Assembly (NCBI GenBank): GCA_964606405.1
Contig: CAZSGH010000007.1
Location: 10,608-74,607 of the forward strand
DNA from: GCA-002282575 sp964606405
GTDB lineage: Bacteria > Pseudomonadota > Gammaproteobacteria > Thiomicrospirales > Thiomicrospiraceae
Length of the DNA stretch: 64,000 nucleotides
Direction of reading: 5' to 3'
Shown: piece after piece, positions 1 through 9,141 of the stretch
Layout of the letters: each line of letters opens with the position of its first letter
Numbering within the stretch: the stretch's first letter is position 1
Position numbers and translations under genes: made by a program
The notes under the pieces: model-generated
Told to the model about the DNA's origin: nothing
Seen by the model: only the letters and a program-made list of their open reading frames with translations
The model's database searches: none

Positions 1-630
1 TTAATACATGCAAAAATATTGAAAGAACTCGGAATAAAAGTTATTGATTTAACGCCAGCTCGTGTAGGGCCAATGTGCGTTCCATCAGTTAATAGCGATC
101 AATGCAAAAATGAATTAAACATAAATATGATTACGTGTGGTGGGCAAGCATCGATTCCAATTGCGCATGTGATTGGTTCTTACTTTGAGCACGTTGAATA
201 TATAGAGGTTGTTTCTAGCATTGCATCTAAAAGTGCAGGTCCAGCAACAAGACTCAATCTCGATGAGTATATAGAAACAACTGAGAAGGGTGTCCAGCTG
301 TTTTCGGGAGCGAAAAAGACCAAAGCCATTCTCAATTTGAATCCCGCTGTGCCACCAATTGATATGCAAACGACGGTATACGCAAAAGTTACATCACCAG
401 ATATGGTGGACTTCAACGTCAAGTTGCAAGAAATGATCAATAGAATTAAATCATATGTGCCAGGCTATGGGCTTGTTAATGTACCTGTTTATGAGAATGG
501 TTTGTTGATGGTGATGGTAAGAGTAAGAGGTTTAGGTGACTATTTGCCTGAATACGCTGGTAACCTTGATATTATTAATTGTGCAGCTATTGCAATGGCA
601 GAAGAGTATGCTACCTTGGTGACCGTATGA
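1..630 (+). CDS. Acylating acetaldehyde dehydrogenase (MhpF/DmpF family), 5' partial
   Basis: The reading frame is open from base 1, so the start lies outside the window and the N-terminal Rossmann part is missing. The visible part matches the catalytic and C-terminal half of CoA-acylating acetaldehyde dehydrogenases: IDLTPARVGPMCVPSVN, then NMITCGGQASIPIA, which holds the catalytic Cys. In the family this enzyme converts acetaldehyde, NAD+ and CoA to acetyl-CoA, or the reverse, and forms a channelling complex with the aldolase encoded next to it. Its stop overlaps the aldolase start (ATGA), so the two are translationally coupled as in meta-cleavage operons. Here, however, the neighbours are sugar-nucleotide and glycan genes. 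The in-frame TTG at 19 lies inside the conserved domain and is probably not the start. The substrate in this locus is inferred only to be a small aldehyde or acyl-CoA. Confidence 0.88.
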   Translation, partial: LIHAKILKELGIKVIDLTPARVGPMCVPSVNSDQCKNELNINMITCGGQASIPIAHVIGSYFEHVEYIEVVSSIASKSAGPATRLNLDEYIETTEKGVQLFSGAKKTKAILNLNPAVPPIDMQTTVYAKVTSPDMVDFNVKLQEMINRIKSYVPGYGLVNVPVYENGLLMVMVRVRGLGDYLPEYAGNLDIINCAAIAMAEEYATLVTV

Positions 631-1649
631 ATAAAGAACACAACATTATTATTAGTGACTCCACACTAAGAGATGGTAATCATGCTGTTGCACATCAGTT
701 GGATGTTCAGCAAATAGTCGACTATTGCAATGCAGCGGATTTGGCTGGCATTCCTATTGTAGAGGTTGGGCATGGTAATGGTTTAGGCGGTTCATCTCTT
801 TTGGTAGGAGAGTCTAAGGTAGATGACCTGACAATGTTAAGAGCGGCACGAGAACATCTTAAGCGTTCGAGGCTAGGTATTCATGTGATACCTGGATTCG
901 CAACAATTTCTCGAGATATAAGACAAGCACTTGATGTCGGTGTTGATGTTGTGAGGGTTGCCTCACATTGTACAGAAGCAGACATTACTGAGCGTCATAT
1001 CCGTTTCTGTCGAAATGAAGGTAAGAATGTGTTTGGTGTTCTGATGATGTCGCACATGGTCGATAAAGAAACGCTAGCAGAAGAAGCCAAAAAAATGGAA
1101 GCCTATGGTGCCGAAGCGATTGTGATTATGGACTCTGCTGGAAATTATTTACCTAATGATGTAACTGATAGGGTTAGTCATTTGGTTAATGCGCTTTCTA
1201 TTCCTGTTGGTTTTCATGCACATAATAATTTGGGAATGGCGATAGCTAATTCGGTTGCTGCGGTTGATGCTGGTGCTTTAATGCTTGATGGATGTGCTCG
1301 TGGTTTTGGTGCAGGTGCTGGTAATGCACAACTAGAAGTATTGGTTGCTGTTTTAGAGCGGATTGGTTATAAAACGGGATTGGATTTTTATAAATTGCTG
1401 GATGCAGGCGATTTAGCAGAAAGTAGATTAATGGATAGACCGCCCACCATTAGCTCCAATAGCATTGTGAGTGGGTTGGCAGGTGTTTTTTCGGGTTTCC
1501 TTAAGCCAGTCGCTAGAGTTGCTCAGGAGTTTTCTGTAGACCCTCGTGATATTTTCATGGAGCTCGGTAAAAGAAGGGTTGTTGCCGGACAAGAAGACTT
1601 GATTATTGATGTTGCATTAGAGTTGAAAAACAAAGGAGCTACGCAATGA
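627..1649 (+). CDS. 4-hydroxy-2-oxovalerate aldolase-like protein (MhpE/DmpG, HMGL family)
   Basis: This is a 340-residue pyruvate aldolase of the DRE-TIM superfamily. DSTLRDGNHAVAHQ near the N-terminus matches the TLRDG-x-HA signature with the catalytic Arg/Asp and His, and GFHAHNNLGMAIANS supplies the HxH metal ligands. The ATG at 627 overlaps the upstream stop and gives the family N-terminus; an upstream in-frame extension from 579 lies inside the dehydrogenase gene. Known enzymes cleave 4-hydroxy-2-oxoacids to pyruvate plus an aldehyde that is tunnelled to the dehydrogenase partner. In a polysaccharide locus the pair may run in the synthetic direction or make an acyl group or a chain-extended sugar; that is inference. 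Its stop overlaps the next start (ATGA at 1646). Confidence 0.88.
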   Translation: MNKEHNIIISDSTLRDGNHAVAHQLDVQQIVDYCNAADLAGIPIVEVGHGNGLGGSSLLVGESKVDDLTMLRAAREHLKRSRLGIHVIPGFATISRDIRQALDVGVDVVRVASHCTEADITERHIRFCRNEGKNVFGVLMMSHMVDKETLAEEAKKMEAYGAEAIVIMDSAGNYLPNDVTDRVSHLVNALSIPVGFHAHNNLGMAIANSVAAVDAGALMLDGCARGFGAGAGNAQLEVLVAVLERIGYKTGLDFYKLLDAGDLAESRLMDRPPTISSNSIVSGLAGVFSGFLKPVARVAQEFSVDPRDIFMELGKRRVVAGQEDLIIDVALELKNKGATQ

Positions 1650-2695
1650 TAGAGCAACAAGTGTCGATTGCAGAAGATTGCGCCCGTGTTTATAGCCACA
1701 TTTCGAGCAAAATTGAATTATTAAAAAATGCTAACATTGTAATTACAGGTGCTTCTGGTTTTATTGGTTGTTGGTTGAGCGAGTTGTTGTATTTTGCTAA
1801 TCAACATCATGATTTGAATGTAAAAGCTTATCTCGTTGATCGAGATTTTACAAGAATGGAAAAGTTGACACACTTAACTAAAAATGATCGATTTGTCCGA
1901 ATTGAAACGGATATAAAAAATTTGGCCGAGTTACCAATGGATGTGAATTACATCATCAATGCTGCAGGTACGCCAGATAACCGATTCCATTTTTCGAATC
2001 CAATAGATACCATGACAACGATTGGTCAAGGTCTGCAAAATATTGTTAACTTAAGCTCCCTTCTTTCTAACTTGAAAAACATTGTACAAATTAGCTCTAG
2101 TTCGGTGTATGAGCACAATGATCAGCAAGTAGATATCAGTGAAGATTATCCACTCAAACGGTTAACGAGCCAATCAAAAGATGCTTATAGCGCCGCGAAG
2201 GTTTATTCCGAAGTTTTTTGCTCTGCTGTCAGAAGTGAGGCTAAACTTCCAATTGTTGTTGTTCGTCCATTTACCTTTTGTGGTCCTTATCAAGAATTAG
2301 ATTCGCCTTGGGCACTTAATAATTTTATTAATGATGCAATTCATAATCGTTCTATTCGCATTTTGGGTGATGGTAAAAGTGTTAGAAGTTATCTTTATGG
2401 TTCAGATGTGGCAGCTTGGTTACTTGTAATTGCTGCTAACGGAGTAAGCGGACAAGTAATCAATTTGGGAAGTTCTATCGGTTTATCTTTGGAAGCTTTA
2501 GCATCAAAAGTTAGTTCAGAGTTTCAAAATATGCCTAAAGTTGTTTTAAATGCTTCCATTTTCGGCAATATGAAAAATAGTTATTTAGTTCCAGATACGG
2601 GCTTAGCTACGACTCTATTTGGTTTACATCAATATACCTCTGTAGATTCGGCGATCTACAAGACAGTTCAGTATTATAAAGGCATAGTGGATTGA
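1646..2695 (+). CDS. NAD-dependent epimerase/dehydratase (extended SDR)
   Basis: A 349-residue extended short-chain dehydrogenase. After an unusual ~30-residue N-terminal extension comes the Rossmann glycine motif ITGASGFIGCWL. A Ser-rich active-site strand (QISSSSVYE) and YSAAKVYSE supply the Ser/Tyr/Lys triad, and RPFTFCGPYQ is typical of dTDP/UDP-sugar enzymes. It probably acts on a nucleotide-activated sugar in the cytoplasm. It overlaps the aldolase stop by four bases and is separated by 4 bp from the thiamine-diphosphate enzyme, so it belongs to the same operon. The exact reaction (epimerase, 4,6-dehydratase or reductase) cannot be read from the sequence. Confidence 0.85.
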   Translation: MIEQQVSIAEDCARVYSHISSKIELLKNANIVITGASGFIGCWLSELLYFANQHHDLNVKAYLVDRDFTRMEKLTHLTKNDRFVRIETDIKNLAELPMDVNYIINAAGTPDNRFHFSNPIDTMTTIGQGLQNIVNLSSLLSNLKNIVQISSSSVYEHNDQQVDISEDYPLKRLTSQSKDAYSAAKVYSEVFCSAVRSEAKLPIVVVRPFTFCGPYQELDSPWALNNFINDAIHNRSIRILGDGKSVRSYLYGSDVAAWLLVIAANGVSGQVINLGSSIGLSLEALASKVSSEFQNMPKVVLNASIFGNMKNSYLVPDTGLATTLFGLHQYTSVDSAIYKTVQYYKGIVD

Positions 2696-2699
2696 TAAT

Positions 2700-4526
2700 A
2701 TGTTAAAAGTTAGTGACCTCATCGCGCAGTTTTTGAAAGACCAAGAAATAAAACATGTTTTTGGAATTATTGGCTCTGCAAACTCGCACATATTTGATTC
2801 AATTATGCAGTTGGGTTACACCGAAATTGTTTGCGTGCATCACGAACAAGCTGCAACGATGGCAATGCAAACTTACTTCCGTGTTACGGGTAAAGTAACT
2901 GCAGCCTTGGTTACGGCTGGCGGTGGTAGTTCGAATGCAATTACTGGTGTTATGAGTGCATGGGCTGATTCTATACCGGGAATTGTGATTTCAGGCCAAG
3001 AAAATAAACGATTTATTGATTCAATGCAGGGAATGCGTATGTGGGGCATTCAAGGCTATGACAGTAGCGGTATGGTTAGTAGCATCACAAAGTATGCAAA
3101 GCAAGTGATGAACCCTGCTGAAGCTTTATATGAGTTAGAAAAGTCTTACAATATTGCTCAAATTGGAAGACCTGGTCCAGTTTGGCTAGATTTTCCGATG
3201 GATATACAAGCATCAAAAGTAGCCGTTAAAGAAATTACACATTATGAAAGTTTAGAACCTGTCAATAGTGATTCTAAGTTTTTGCTTGATGTTGCGTTAG
3301 AAGAGATATCGAAGCTAATATCTGTCGCTGAGCGCCCTGTTTTTTGGTTGGGGCATGGAGTACGTCTTGCCAATGCCGTTGATGAGATATATCAATTGTT
3401 AGAGGCTTTTCCTTTTCCTACCATTGTTTCATGGGCAGGATTAGATATGTTAGATGATGATCATCCACTAAATTACGGACGAGCAGGTGTTTACGGTAAT
3501 CGTAGTGCTAATTTGGTGATTCAAAACGCTGACCTAGTCATTGCTATTGGAAACCGTATGGCAATCCCAATGATTGGTTATGTGCATGATGAGTTTGCGC
3601 GTGAAGCCAAAATCGTTCAGGTTGATATCGATCAACTAGAGTTAGAAAAGACGAAAGACATTGCAGATGTTAGCGTGCTTGCGGATGCTAAGATTTTTAT
3701 TGAAAAACTAATAAAGGCATCAGAGTCGATTTCATGTACTGACAGTACTAAGACGATGTGGAAGAGTGTTTGTGATGGTTACAAGGTAAGATATCCATAC
3801 ATTGGACCAGAGCATGAAGATAAAAATGGTTATATCAACTCATATAAATTTATTGATAAGCTGATAGCATATTTCAAAGAAGACCAGCTGATCACAACTG
3901 ATATGGGAACCGCTCTTTTGTCTGGGCATCAAGTTATGCGATTAAAGCGTCCCCAGAGGATCATGACCTCAACAGGGTTAGGGGAAATGGGCTTCGGGCT
4001 TCCCGCAGCGATAGGTGCTTCATTTGCGAGCAATAAAGGCGAAGTAATGGCGCTAAACTGTGATGGCGGTATTATGATGAATTTGCAAGAATTGCAAACA
4101 ATTGTTCATCATGACCTGCCGATCAAAATCTTTGTGTTCAATAATGATGGTTATCTCATGATTAAGCATACACAGAAAAATTTGTTTGAAGGAAGATACT
4201 GCGCAACAGATAATCAAAGTGGTGTTTCATGTCCAGATTTTAGTAAGATTGCATACGGATTTGGTATTGAATACTATGCGATACACACATGGGAAGACTT
4301 TGATCGCGTTATTCCTTTGGTTCAAGCGAGTCGACATGCTGTTATTTGTGACGTATTTATGGATCCAGAGCAACTGTTTATGCCGAAGCTTTCGCTCGCC
4401 ATCAATCCAGATGGTAGTATTGTTTCGCCACCATTGGAGGATATTTCACCTCTATTGCCACGAGATATTCTACAGTCAGAGATGATTATTGATATGCATC
4501 CAAAGAGTGTAGAGATTAAAGCTTGA
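2700..4526 (+). CDS. Thiamine-diphosphate-dependent enzyme, acetolactate synthase-like
   Basis: A 608-residue protein with the three-domain layout of acetolactate synthase/pyruvate oxidase enzymes: N-terminal PYR domain with the cofactor-activating Glu in CVHHEQAATMAM (about residue 49), central domain, and C-terminal PP domain. The thiamine-diphosphate motif reads C-D-G-G...N-N-D-G near residues 454-482, with Cys where the consensus has the first Gly of GDG. Family members decarboxylate pyruvate or a related 2-oxoacid and transfer the two-carbon unit. In sugar loci, YerE-type relatives attach a two-carbon branch to a 4-keto sugar nucleotide. Lying between two SDRs and next to a pyruvate aldolase, this gene probably helps build a branched sugar (inference). 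True acetolactate synthase is less likely because no regulatory subunit or ilv gene is nearby. Confidence 0.87.
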   Translation: MLKVSDLIAQFLKDQEIKHVFGIIGSANSHIFDSIMQLGYTEIVCVHHEQAATMAMQTYFRVTGKVTAALVTAGGGSSNAITGVMSAWADSIPGIVISGQENKRFIDSMQGMRMWGIQGYDSSGMVSSITKYAKQVMNPAEALYELEKSYNIAQIGRPGPVWLDFPMDIQASKVAVKEITHYESLEPVNSDSKFLLDVALEEISKLISVAERPVFWLGHGVRLANAVDEIYQLLEAFPFPTIVSWAGLDMLDDDHPLNYGRAGVYGNRSANLVIQNADLVIAIGNRMAIPMIGYVHDEFAREAKIVQVDIDQLELEKTKDIADVSVLADAKIFIEKLIKASESISCTDSTKTMWKSVCDGYKVRYPYIGPEHEDKNGYINSYKFIDKLIAYFKEDQLITTDMGTALLSGHQVMRLKRPQRIMTSTGLGEMGFGLPAAIGASFASNKGEVMALNCDGGIMMNLQELQTIVHHDLPIKIFVFNNDGYLMIKHTQKNLFEGRYCATDNQSGVSCPDFSKIAYGFGIEYYAIHTWEDFDRVIPLVQASRHAVICDVFMDPEQLFMPKLSLAINPDGSIVSPPLEDISPLLPRDILQSEMIIDMHPKSVEIKA

Positions 4527-5458
4527 AAATCGCTATTTTGGGTGCCACTAGCCAAATTGCTAAAGACTTAATTCTTTCTTTTCGTGCTTATACCGAATAC
4601 GAGCTCGTACTCTTTTCACGCGCCCCTCAGAAAGTATTAGCGCAATTTGAAGCATTGGGTATAAAAATTGACTGTGAAAACTTATCTTACGATGGCTTTT
4701 CATCGATAGACAACTACGATGTCATCATTAATTTTGTGGGGGTAGGCGATCCAGCCGTTGCCAAACAAATGGGGTGTGCTATTTTTGATGTTACTTACCA
4801 ATACGATAAGTTGGCATTAGATTACTTGCAACAACACCCGCAAACGAAATACATATTTTTAAGCAGTGGTGCGGTTTTTGGTGGTGATTTTGAGCAACCT
4901 ATAACAGAAGACTCTGTCGCACAAGTTGATCTTAATCACTTGAAGGAAAGTGATTGGTATGGCATTGCTAAACTTTATGCAGAGGCACGGCATCGTGCAT
5001 TGAAAGACTGTGCGATTGTAGATGTACGTGTGTTCAACTATTTTAGTCACACCCAAGATATGAATGCTCGATTTCTCATTACTGATATTGTCAGAGCCAT
5101 TCAAAATAACGAAGTGCTAAAAACAGCAGAAACGAATATTGTTCGAGATTTTATTACCCCTTTCGATTTTGCTCACATCATTAAAACAATGATTGAATCA
5201 GCAGCAATAAATACTGCTGTTGATTGTTATACTCAGGCGCCGATTGACAAACTAAGCTTGCTGAAGTCTTTACAAGAAAAGTTTGGTTTGTGCTATGAGC
5301 TAGTTACGAGTGCAGGGCTTAACGCAACAGGTGCAAAAATTAACTACTATTCGATGAATAAGAAGGCTGCAGAGTTTGGGTATGTTCCTTCCATGAAGTC
5401 AGATACAGGCGTTGTTTTAGAAATTGCTCGCTATTTAACCGCGAGTGACCATGCTTAA
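4523..5458 (+). CDS. NAD(P)-dependent sugar reductase/epimerase (SDR)
   Basis: A 311-residue SDR starting at a TTG that overlaps the previous stop (TTGA). The N-terminus MKIAILGATSQIAKDL is the nucleotide-binding loop. IFLSSGAVFGGD and WYGIAKLYAEARH give the catalytic Ser/Tyr/Lys, and RVFNYFSH fits nucleotide-sugar SDRs of the RmlD/epimerase type. It probably reduces a keto group after the ThDP enzyme has acted, as YerF does in yersiniose synthesis; that role is inferred from order and family only. Its 3' end overlaps the start of the flippase gene. Confidence 0.82.
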   Translation: MKIAILGATSQIAKDLILSFRAYTEYELVLFSRAPQKVLAQFEALGIKIDCENLSYDGFSSIDNYDVIINFVGVGDPAVAKQMGCAIFDVTYQYDKLALDYLQQHPQTKYIFLSSGAVFGGDFEQPITEDSVAQVDLNHLKESDWYGIAKLYAEARHRALKDCAIVDVRVFNYFSHTQDMNARFLITDIVRAIQNNEVLKTAETNIVRDFITPFDFAHIIKTMIESAAINTAVDCYTQAPIDKLSLLKSLQEKFGLCYELVTSAGLNATGAKINYYSMNKKAAEFGYVPSMKSDTGVVLEIARYLTASDHA

Positions 5459-6770
5459 AACCCTTCTAAGTCACGACTTTCGTCATACAGCGATTAATCA
5501 GCTATGGAGATTATTTTCAGGACCATTGCTGCTTATCCTTGTACCTCTGTACTTAACTGCCGAAGCACAGGGCTATTGGTTTACTTTTATTAGCCTTGCT
5601 GCTTTGGCTGTATTTGCCGATATGGGGTTTTCAAACATATTGCTACAGTTTTCCGCTCATGAGTTTGCACATTTACAGTTTACAGAGCAAAAAACCTTAA
5701 CAGGTAAACAACAACATTTAGAACGCCATGCCAGTTTGTTAAGATTTGCGCTTAAATGGTCATTGTCTATGGCGCTGTTGGTCTTTCCATTGGTGCTGCT
5801 AGTGGGCTATGTGATTCTGAGTGAAAAAAACGCAGCAGTCGATTGGCAGCTACCCTGGATAATTTATGGGGTTGCTTCTGTTCTGGTTTTTATAAACAGC
5901 ATGTTACTGTCCTTTATAGAAGGGTGCGATAGTGTTGGCGACGTACAAAAAATCCGTTTTCATATATCTATTATCACGGTTGGCTTAACCTTAGCTTTAT
6001 TAGTTGGTGACTTTGCGCTTTATGCCTTAGCAATAGGGTTATTGATCGGAGCTATTGCTGGGTTGAGTATGATTGTTTATCGCTATCGTACGATGCTGTT
6101 TCAGCTTTACGACCTATCACGACAAACAACACATGCTTGGAAAGCAGAAATTATGCCGCTGATGTGGCGTTATGCGATCAGTTGGGTAAGTGGTTATTTT
6201 ATTTTCTCGATTTTTACCCCCATCGCCTTTCATTATTATGGCGCGGTAGAGGCGGGACAGGTTGGATTAAGTATTGCTATTTGTGCAGCAATGTTTGGTA
6301 TTGCCAACATTTGGATGACCATTATTGTGCCCAAAATGAATATGTTTGTTTCTCAGAGCGATTATGATACGCTTAATCCGATGTTTAAACGCCATCTGCT
6401 GCTAACCGTTTTGACCTACTTGCTTGGCGTATTGGTGCTGTTTCTAGGGGTGACCGTCTTTAAGTCTTATATCCCTTTTGTTGATAGACTGGTATCGGTT
6501 CCGTCTTTAGCGCTCATTTCCTTGGCTTGGTTGGTACAGGTTGTTATCAATGCACTAGCACTTTATATGCGCGCACACAAAGAAGAGCCTCTTGTTACGG
6601 TGTCTTTTGTGAGTGGTGTTTATATTGGTATGGTCACTTGGTTGATTGCGCTTTATTTACCTGTTGAGTATTTTTTTGCAGGCTTCTTAAGTGCATATAT
6701 TTGGGGTCTGCCGTGGGCTGTATTTGTTTTTGCGAAGTATCGAAATAAGGAAAAAAATTGTGTCAGTTAA
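5445..6770 (+). CDS. Polysaccharide flippase (Wzx/MATE-like membrane protein)
   Basis: A polytopic membrane protein of about 440 residues with a dozen or so hydrophobic segments and no soluble domain, the profile of O-antigen or capsule repeat-unit flippases. It would move the undecaprenyl-linked oligosaccharide across the inner membrane. The start is either GTG 5445 or ATG 5451; both lie inside the end of the upstream SDR gene and neither has a strong ribosome-binding site. The gene is embedded between nucleotide-sugar enzymes and glycosyltransferases, which supports the assignment. No O-antigen polymerase (Wzy) is seen in the window and may lie upstream of it. Confidence 0.8.
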   Translation: MTMLKTLLSHDFRHTAINQLWRLFSGPLLLILVPLYLTAEAQGYWFTFISLAALAVFADMGFSNILLQFSAHEFAHLQFTEQKTLTGKQQHLERHASLLRFALKWSLSMALLVFPLVLLVGYVILSEKNAAVDWQLPWIIYGVASVLVFINSMLLSFIEGCDSVGDVQKIRFHISIITVGLTLALLVGDFALYALAIGLLIGAIAGLSMIVYRYRTMLFQLYDLSRQTTHAWKAEIMPLMWRYAISWVSGYFIFSIFTPIAFHYYGAVEAGQVGLSIAICAAMFGIANIWMTIIVPKMNMFVSQSDYDTLNPMFKRHLLLTVLTYLLGVLVLFLGVTVFKSYIPFVDRLVSVPSLALISLAWLVQVVINALALYMRAHKEEPLVTVSFVSGVYIGMVTWLIALYLPVEYFFAGFLSAYIWGLPWAVFVFAKYRNKEKNCVS

Positions 6771-7764
6771 TCAACGTCTTGCCATTGCCATTCCGACTTA
6801 TAATCGAGCAGACTTTTTGGATTACTCACTAGAAGTCCATATTCCGATTATGCAAGCGCATAGTGTCCCGATTTATATTTCCGACAATGCTTCTACGGAT
6901 CATACAAAAGACGTTGTTGAAAAGTGGCAACAGGTTTATCCCTATATCTATTACCATCGTAATGATGAAAACTTAGGTCCAGATAAAAACTTTGAGATTG
7001 CCCTTAAAATGCCAGCTACTGATTATGTATGGTTGTTGGGGGATACTTATAAAATACCTGATAGTGGTGTAAGTTGTTTTTTTTCTACTATAGATAAAAG
7101 TGAACAAAATTTTGATGTGGTAGTTTTTAATTTGGCGGATAAGATTGTAAGCCCTACTAACAACTATACAGATAAAAATAAACTATTAAGTGATTTAGGT
7201 GCAGTTATGACATGTGCTGCTGTCAATGTTTACAATAAAAAACTCATTGATAGCGCTGAATTCACAAGATATTTCCAGAGTTATTTTGTTCAGACAGGAA
7301 TTATTTTTGAATATATTTCAGATATAGATTTTAATATTATATGGATTAAAGAATATTCTATAGATTCTCTTAATCCACCAACTTTATCAAAGAAAAACTG
7401 GAGTCACTCTCCAAAAGTTTTTGAGATAGGTTGTGAAAGTTGGATGAATTTTGTGATGTCACTTCCTTCCGCATACAGGATTGTAAGTAAAATGAAATGT
7501 ATCATGGATTTTGGGAAAGTATCTGGAGTTTTTTTGCTTAAGAATTTAATTATTCTTAGAGCAATGGGATTACTAAATTTCAAAGTTTTTAATCGATACA
7601 AGATGCTTTTTCCGTTCACGGTTAACTATCCGTTATTTTTAATTTTTTTTATTGCGATTACACCAAAAATAGTCTTTAAAAATTTAATAACCGTTTTTAT
7701 TTTTATGTTTAGAAGAAGTAAAATAGAAAAAATTGATGAGATTTTTGGTAAGAATTATAAATGA
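6760..7764 (+). CDS. Family 2 glycosyltransferase
   Basis: The N-terminal half is a GT-A domain: LAIAIPTYNRADFL, YISDNASTDHT and an acidic motif in WLLGDTYKI. I chose GTG 6760 because AAGG lies nine bases upstream and the product then begins just before the first beta strand; the longer frame from 6691 runs inside the flippase gene. The C-terminal ~120 residues are hydrophobic and basic, suggesting membrane association. It probably adds one sugar to the lipid-linked repeat unit. The second half is markedly richer in A+T than its neighbours, as is common for horizontally exchanged glycan genes. Confidence 0.83.
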   Translation: MSVNQRLAIAIPTYNRADFLDYSLEVHIPIMQAHSVPIYISDNASTDHTKDVVEKWQQVYPYIYYHRNDENLGPDKNFEIALKMPATDYVWLLGDTYKIPDSGVSCFFSTIDKSEQNFDVVVFNLADKIVSPTNNYTDKNKLLSDLGAVMTCAAVNVYNKKLIDSAEFTRYFQSYFVQTGIIFEYISDIDFNIIWIKEYSIDSLNPPTLSKKNWSHSPKVFEIGCESWMNFVMSLPSAYRIVSKMKCIMDFGKVSGVFLLKNLIILRAMGLLNFKVFNRYKMLFPFTVNYPLFLIFFIAITPKIVFKNLITVFIFMFRRSKIEKIDEIFGKNYK

Positions 7765-7872
7765 TTTCGTTTCTATTTTTTATCATAAGCTAAAAACGGT
7801 TTTCGGGATAAAAAATAAGATGCTGTCGAGTGGTTTTTTTAGTTGCATTTAAGATTTAGTTTCAGGAAAAAA

Positions 7873-9141
7873 ATGAAATTTTTATTACTCTACAAAGGTA
7901 GTTATGGCGCTTCGCTTCGTGGTCCAGAAATGCGTTACCTTGCTGTAGCAGAGTCCCTTAGCTCTTTAGGACATAGTGTTGTATTGGTTGGTAGGTCGAT
8001 TGACTTAACCTTTGCTAATAGTTTAATTAGTTTTATACGATTGAATCAGTTTTATGCCTTAGTTAAGGGGTTTTTGAGTGCAAATGTGATTGTTTTGCAT
8101 GGTGGTGGACCAATAGTATTAATGTTGTCGCTTTTGTGCGGGTTTCTCGGTAAGGTTGTTGTTTTGGACGCTTATGTTCCGCATTGGATAGAGTTAGATG
8201 AGCAGTTAAGTCAATCCGAGCAAGTATCATTTCGAATAGTCGTTAAATCGATGTTTAACGTGTTCAGGTCGTTTTTTTCTGGTTTAGTATTTGATCAAAC
8301 AATTGTCGCTAATCGTCGTCAGCAAGATATTGTTAGGGGTGTTTCTGCGGCACTTTTTAGAACGACTCAGTTTGACCGAGTGCACATTGTTCCATTTGGT
8401 TGTTTTGCTTATGTACAACGAGACAAAGCGCATGGGTTGCTCTTGTTAAATGAACTTCTTTATGATGTCAGCCCTTTGAAAGAAAGTGATTTTTTAGTTG
8501 GCTGGTTGGGTGGTGTTTATGGTTGGTTTGATGTGAATAAGTTGCTTTTCATGATCGCACCAGCACTGGAGCAAAACCGACACATTAAGCTGGTTTTCTT
8601 TGGTGTTGATGCGCTTAAACGTCTTGATATGCTTTCATGTTTAGAAGAACATTTGCATGGTAATATTGTATTTCTGTCTTGGGTTCCGTTTGAAAAACGA
8701 TTAGATTACTGGGCGGCTTTTGATTTGTCTTTAGTTTGGGGAGGAGATGGGTACGAAAATGATTATGCTTCGCGAACACGTAATTTTGATTGTTTGTCTT
8801 TAGCGTTACCTATTTTGCAGAATGAAGATGACGAATGGGGTGATCGCTTAAGGGTTAATCATGCTGGTATTATTAGTTCTGCAGAGCAACTATCCGATAA
8901 CTTATTAATGTTGAGTCGTTCACCAGAAGTACTCCAGCAGTTAAAAATCGGTATGATGAATTTGTCATATGATTTTGAGTGGATTCAGTTTGCACGTCGT
9001 TTAGAACAGATATCGCAACTGCCGCGTTTAGGAGCACTCAGACGACTCGTAGGCGTATTTGCATTGGTCATGATCACTCCAGCTATTTTACTGCTACTGA
9101 GTTATCAGTTATGGTCATCGTTTGTGCAAGGTAAAAAGTAA
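7873..9141 (+). CDS. Glycosyltransferase, probably GT-B fold
   Basis: A protein of about 422 residues. The ATG at 7873 follows CAGG and gives MKFLLLYKGSYGASLRGPE, a typical GT-B opening with a loop for lipid acceptor binding (RGPEMRYLAVAESLSSLGH). FLVGWLGGVYGWFDV and SLVWGGDGYENDYASR resemble the donor-binding C-terminal domain of GT4-like enzymes, though the usual E-x7-E motif is not clear. A C-terminal hydrophobic segment (ALVMITPAILLLLSY) suggests a membrane anchor. It follows a 108-bp gap, the largest inside the locus, and overlaps the next gene by one base (TAATG). Confidence 0.72.
   Translation: MKFLLLYKGSYGASLRGPEMRYLAVAESLSSLGHSVVLVGRSIDLTFANSLISFIRLNQFYALVKGFLSANVIVLHGGGPIVLMLSLLCGFLGKVVVLDAYVPHWIELDEQLSQSEQVSFRIVVKSMFNVFRSFFSGLVFDQTIVANRRQQDIVRGVSAALFRTTQFDRVHIVPFGCFAYVQRDKAHGLLLLNELLYDVSPLKESDFLVGWLGGVYGWFDVNKLLFMIAPALEQNRHIKLVFFGVDALKRLDMLSCLEEHLHGNIVFLSWVPFEKRLDYWAAFDLSLVWGGDGYENDYASRTRNFDCLSLALPILQNEDDEWGDRLRVNHAGIISSAEQLSDNLLMLSRSPEVLQQLKIGMMNLSYDFEWIQFARRLEQISQLPRLGALRRLVGVFALVMITPAILLLLSYQLWSSFVQGKK

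Noticed and set aside
4186..4485. 99-codon plus-strand frame
   Set aside because: It lies inside the ThDP enzyme in another frame, with no domain.
2700..4526. Housekeeping acetolactate synthase (ilvB)
   Set aside because: No small subunit or other ilv genes are adjacent, the cofactor motif is atypical, and the gene is embedded between sugar SDRs in a glycan locus.
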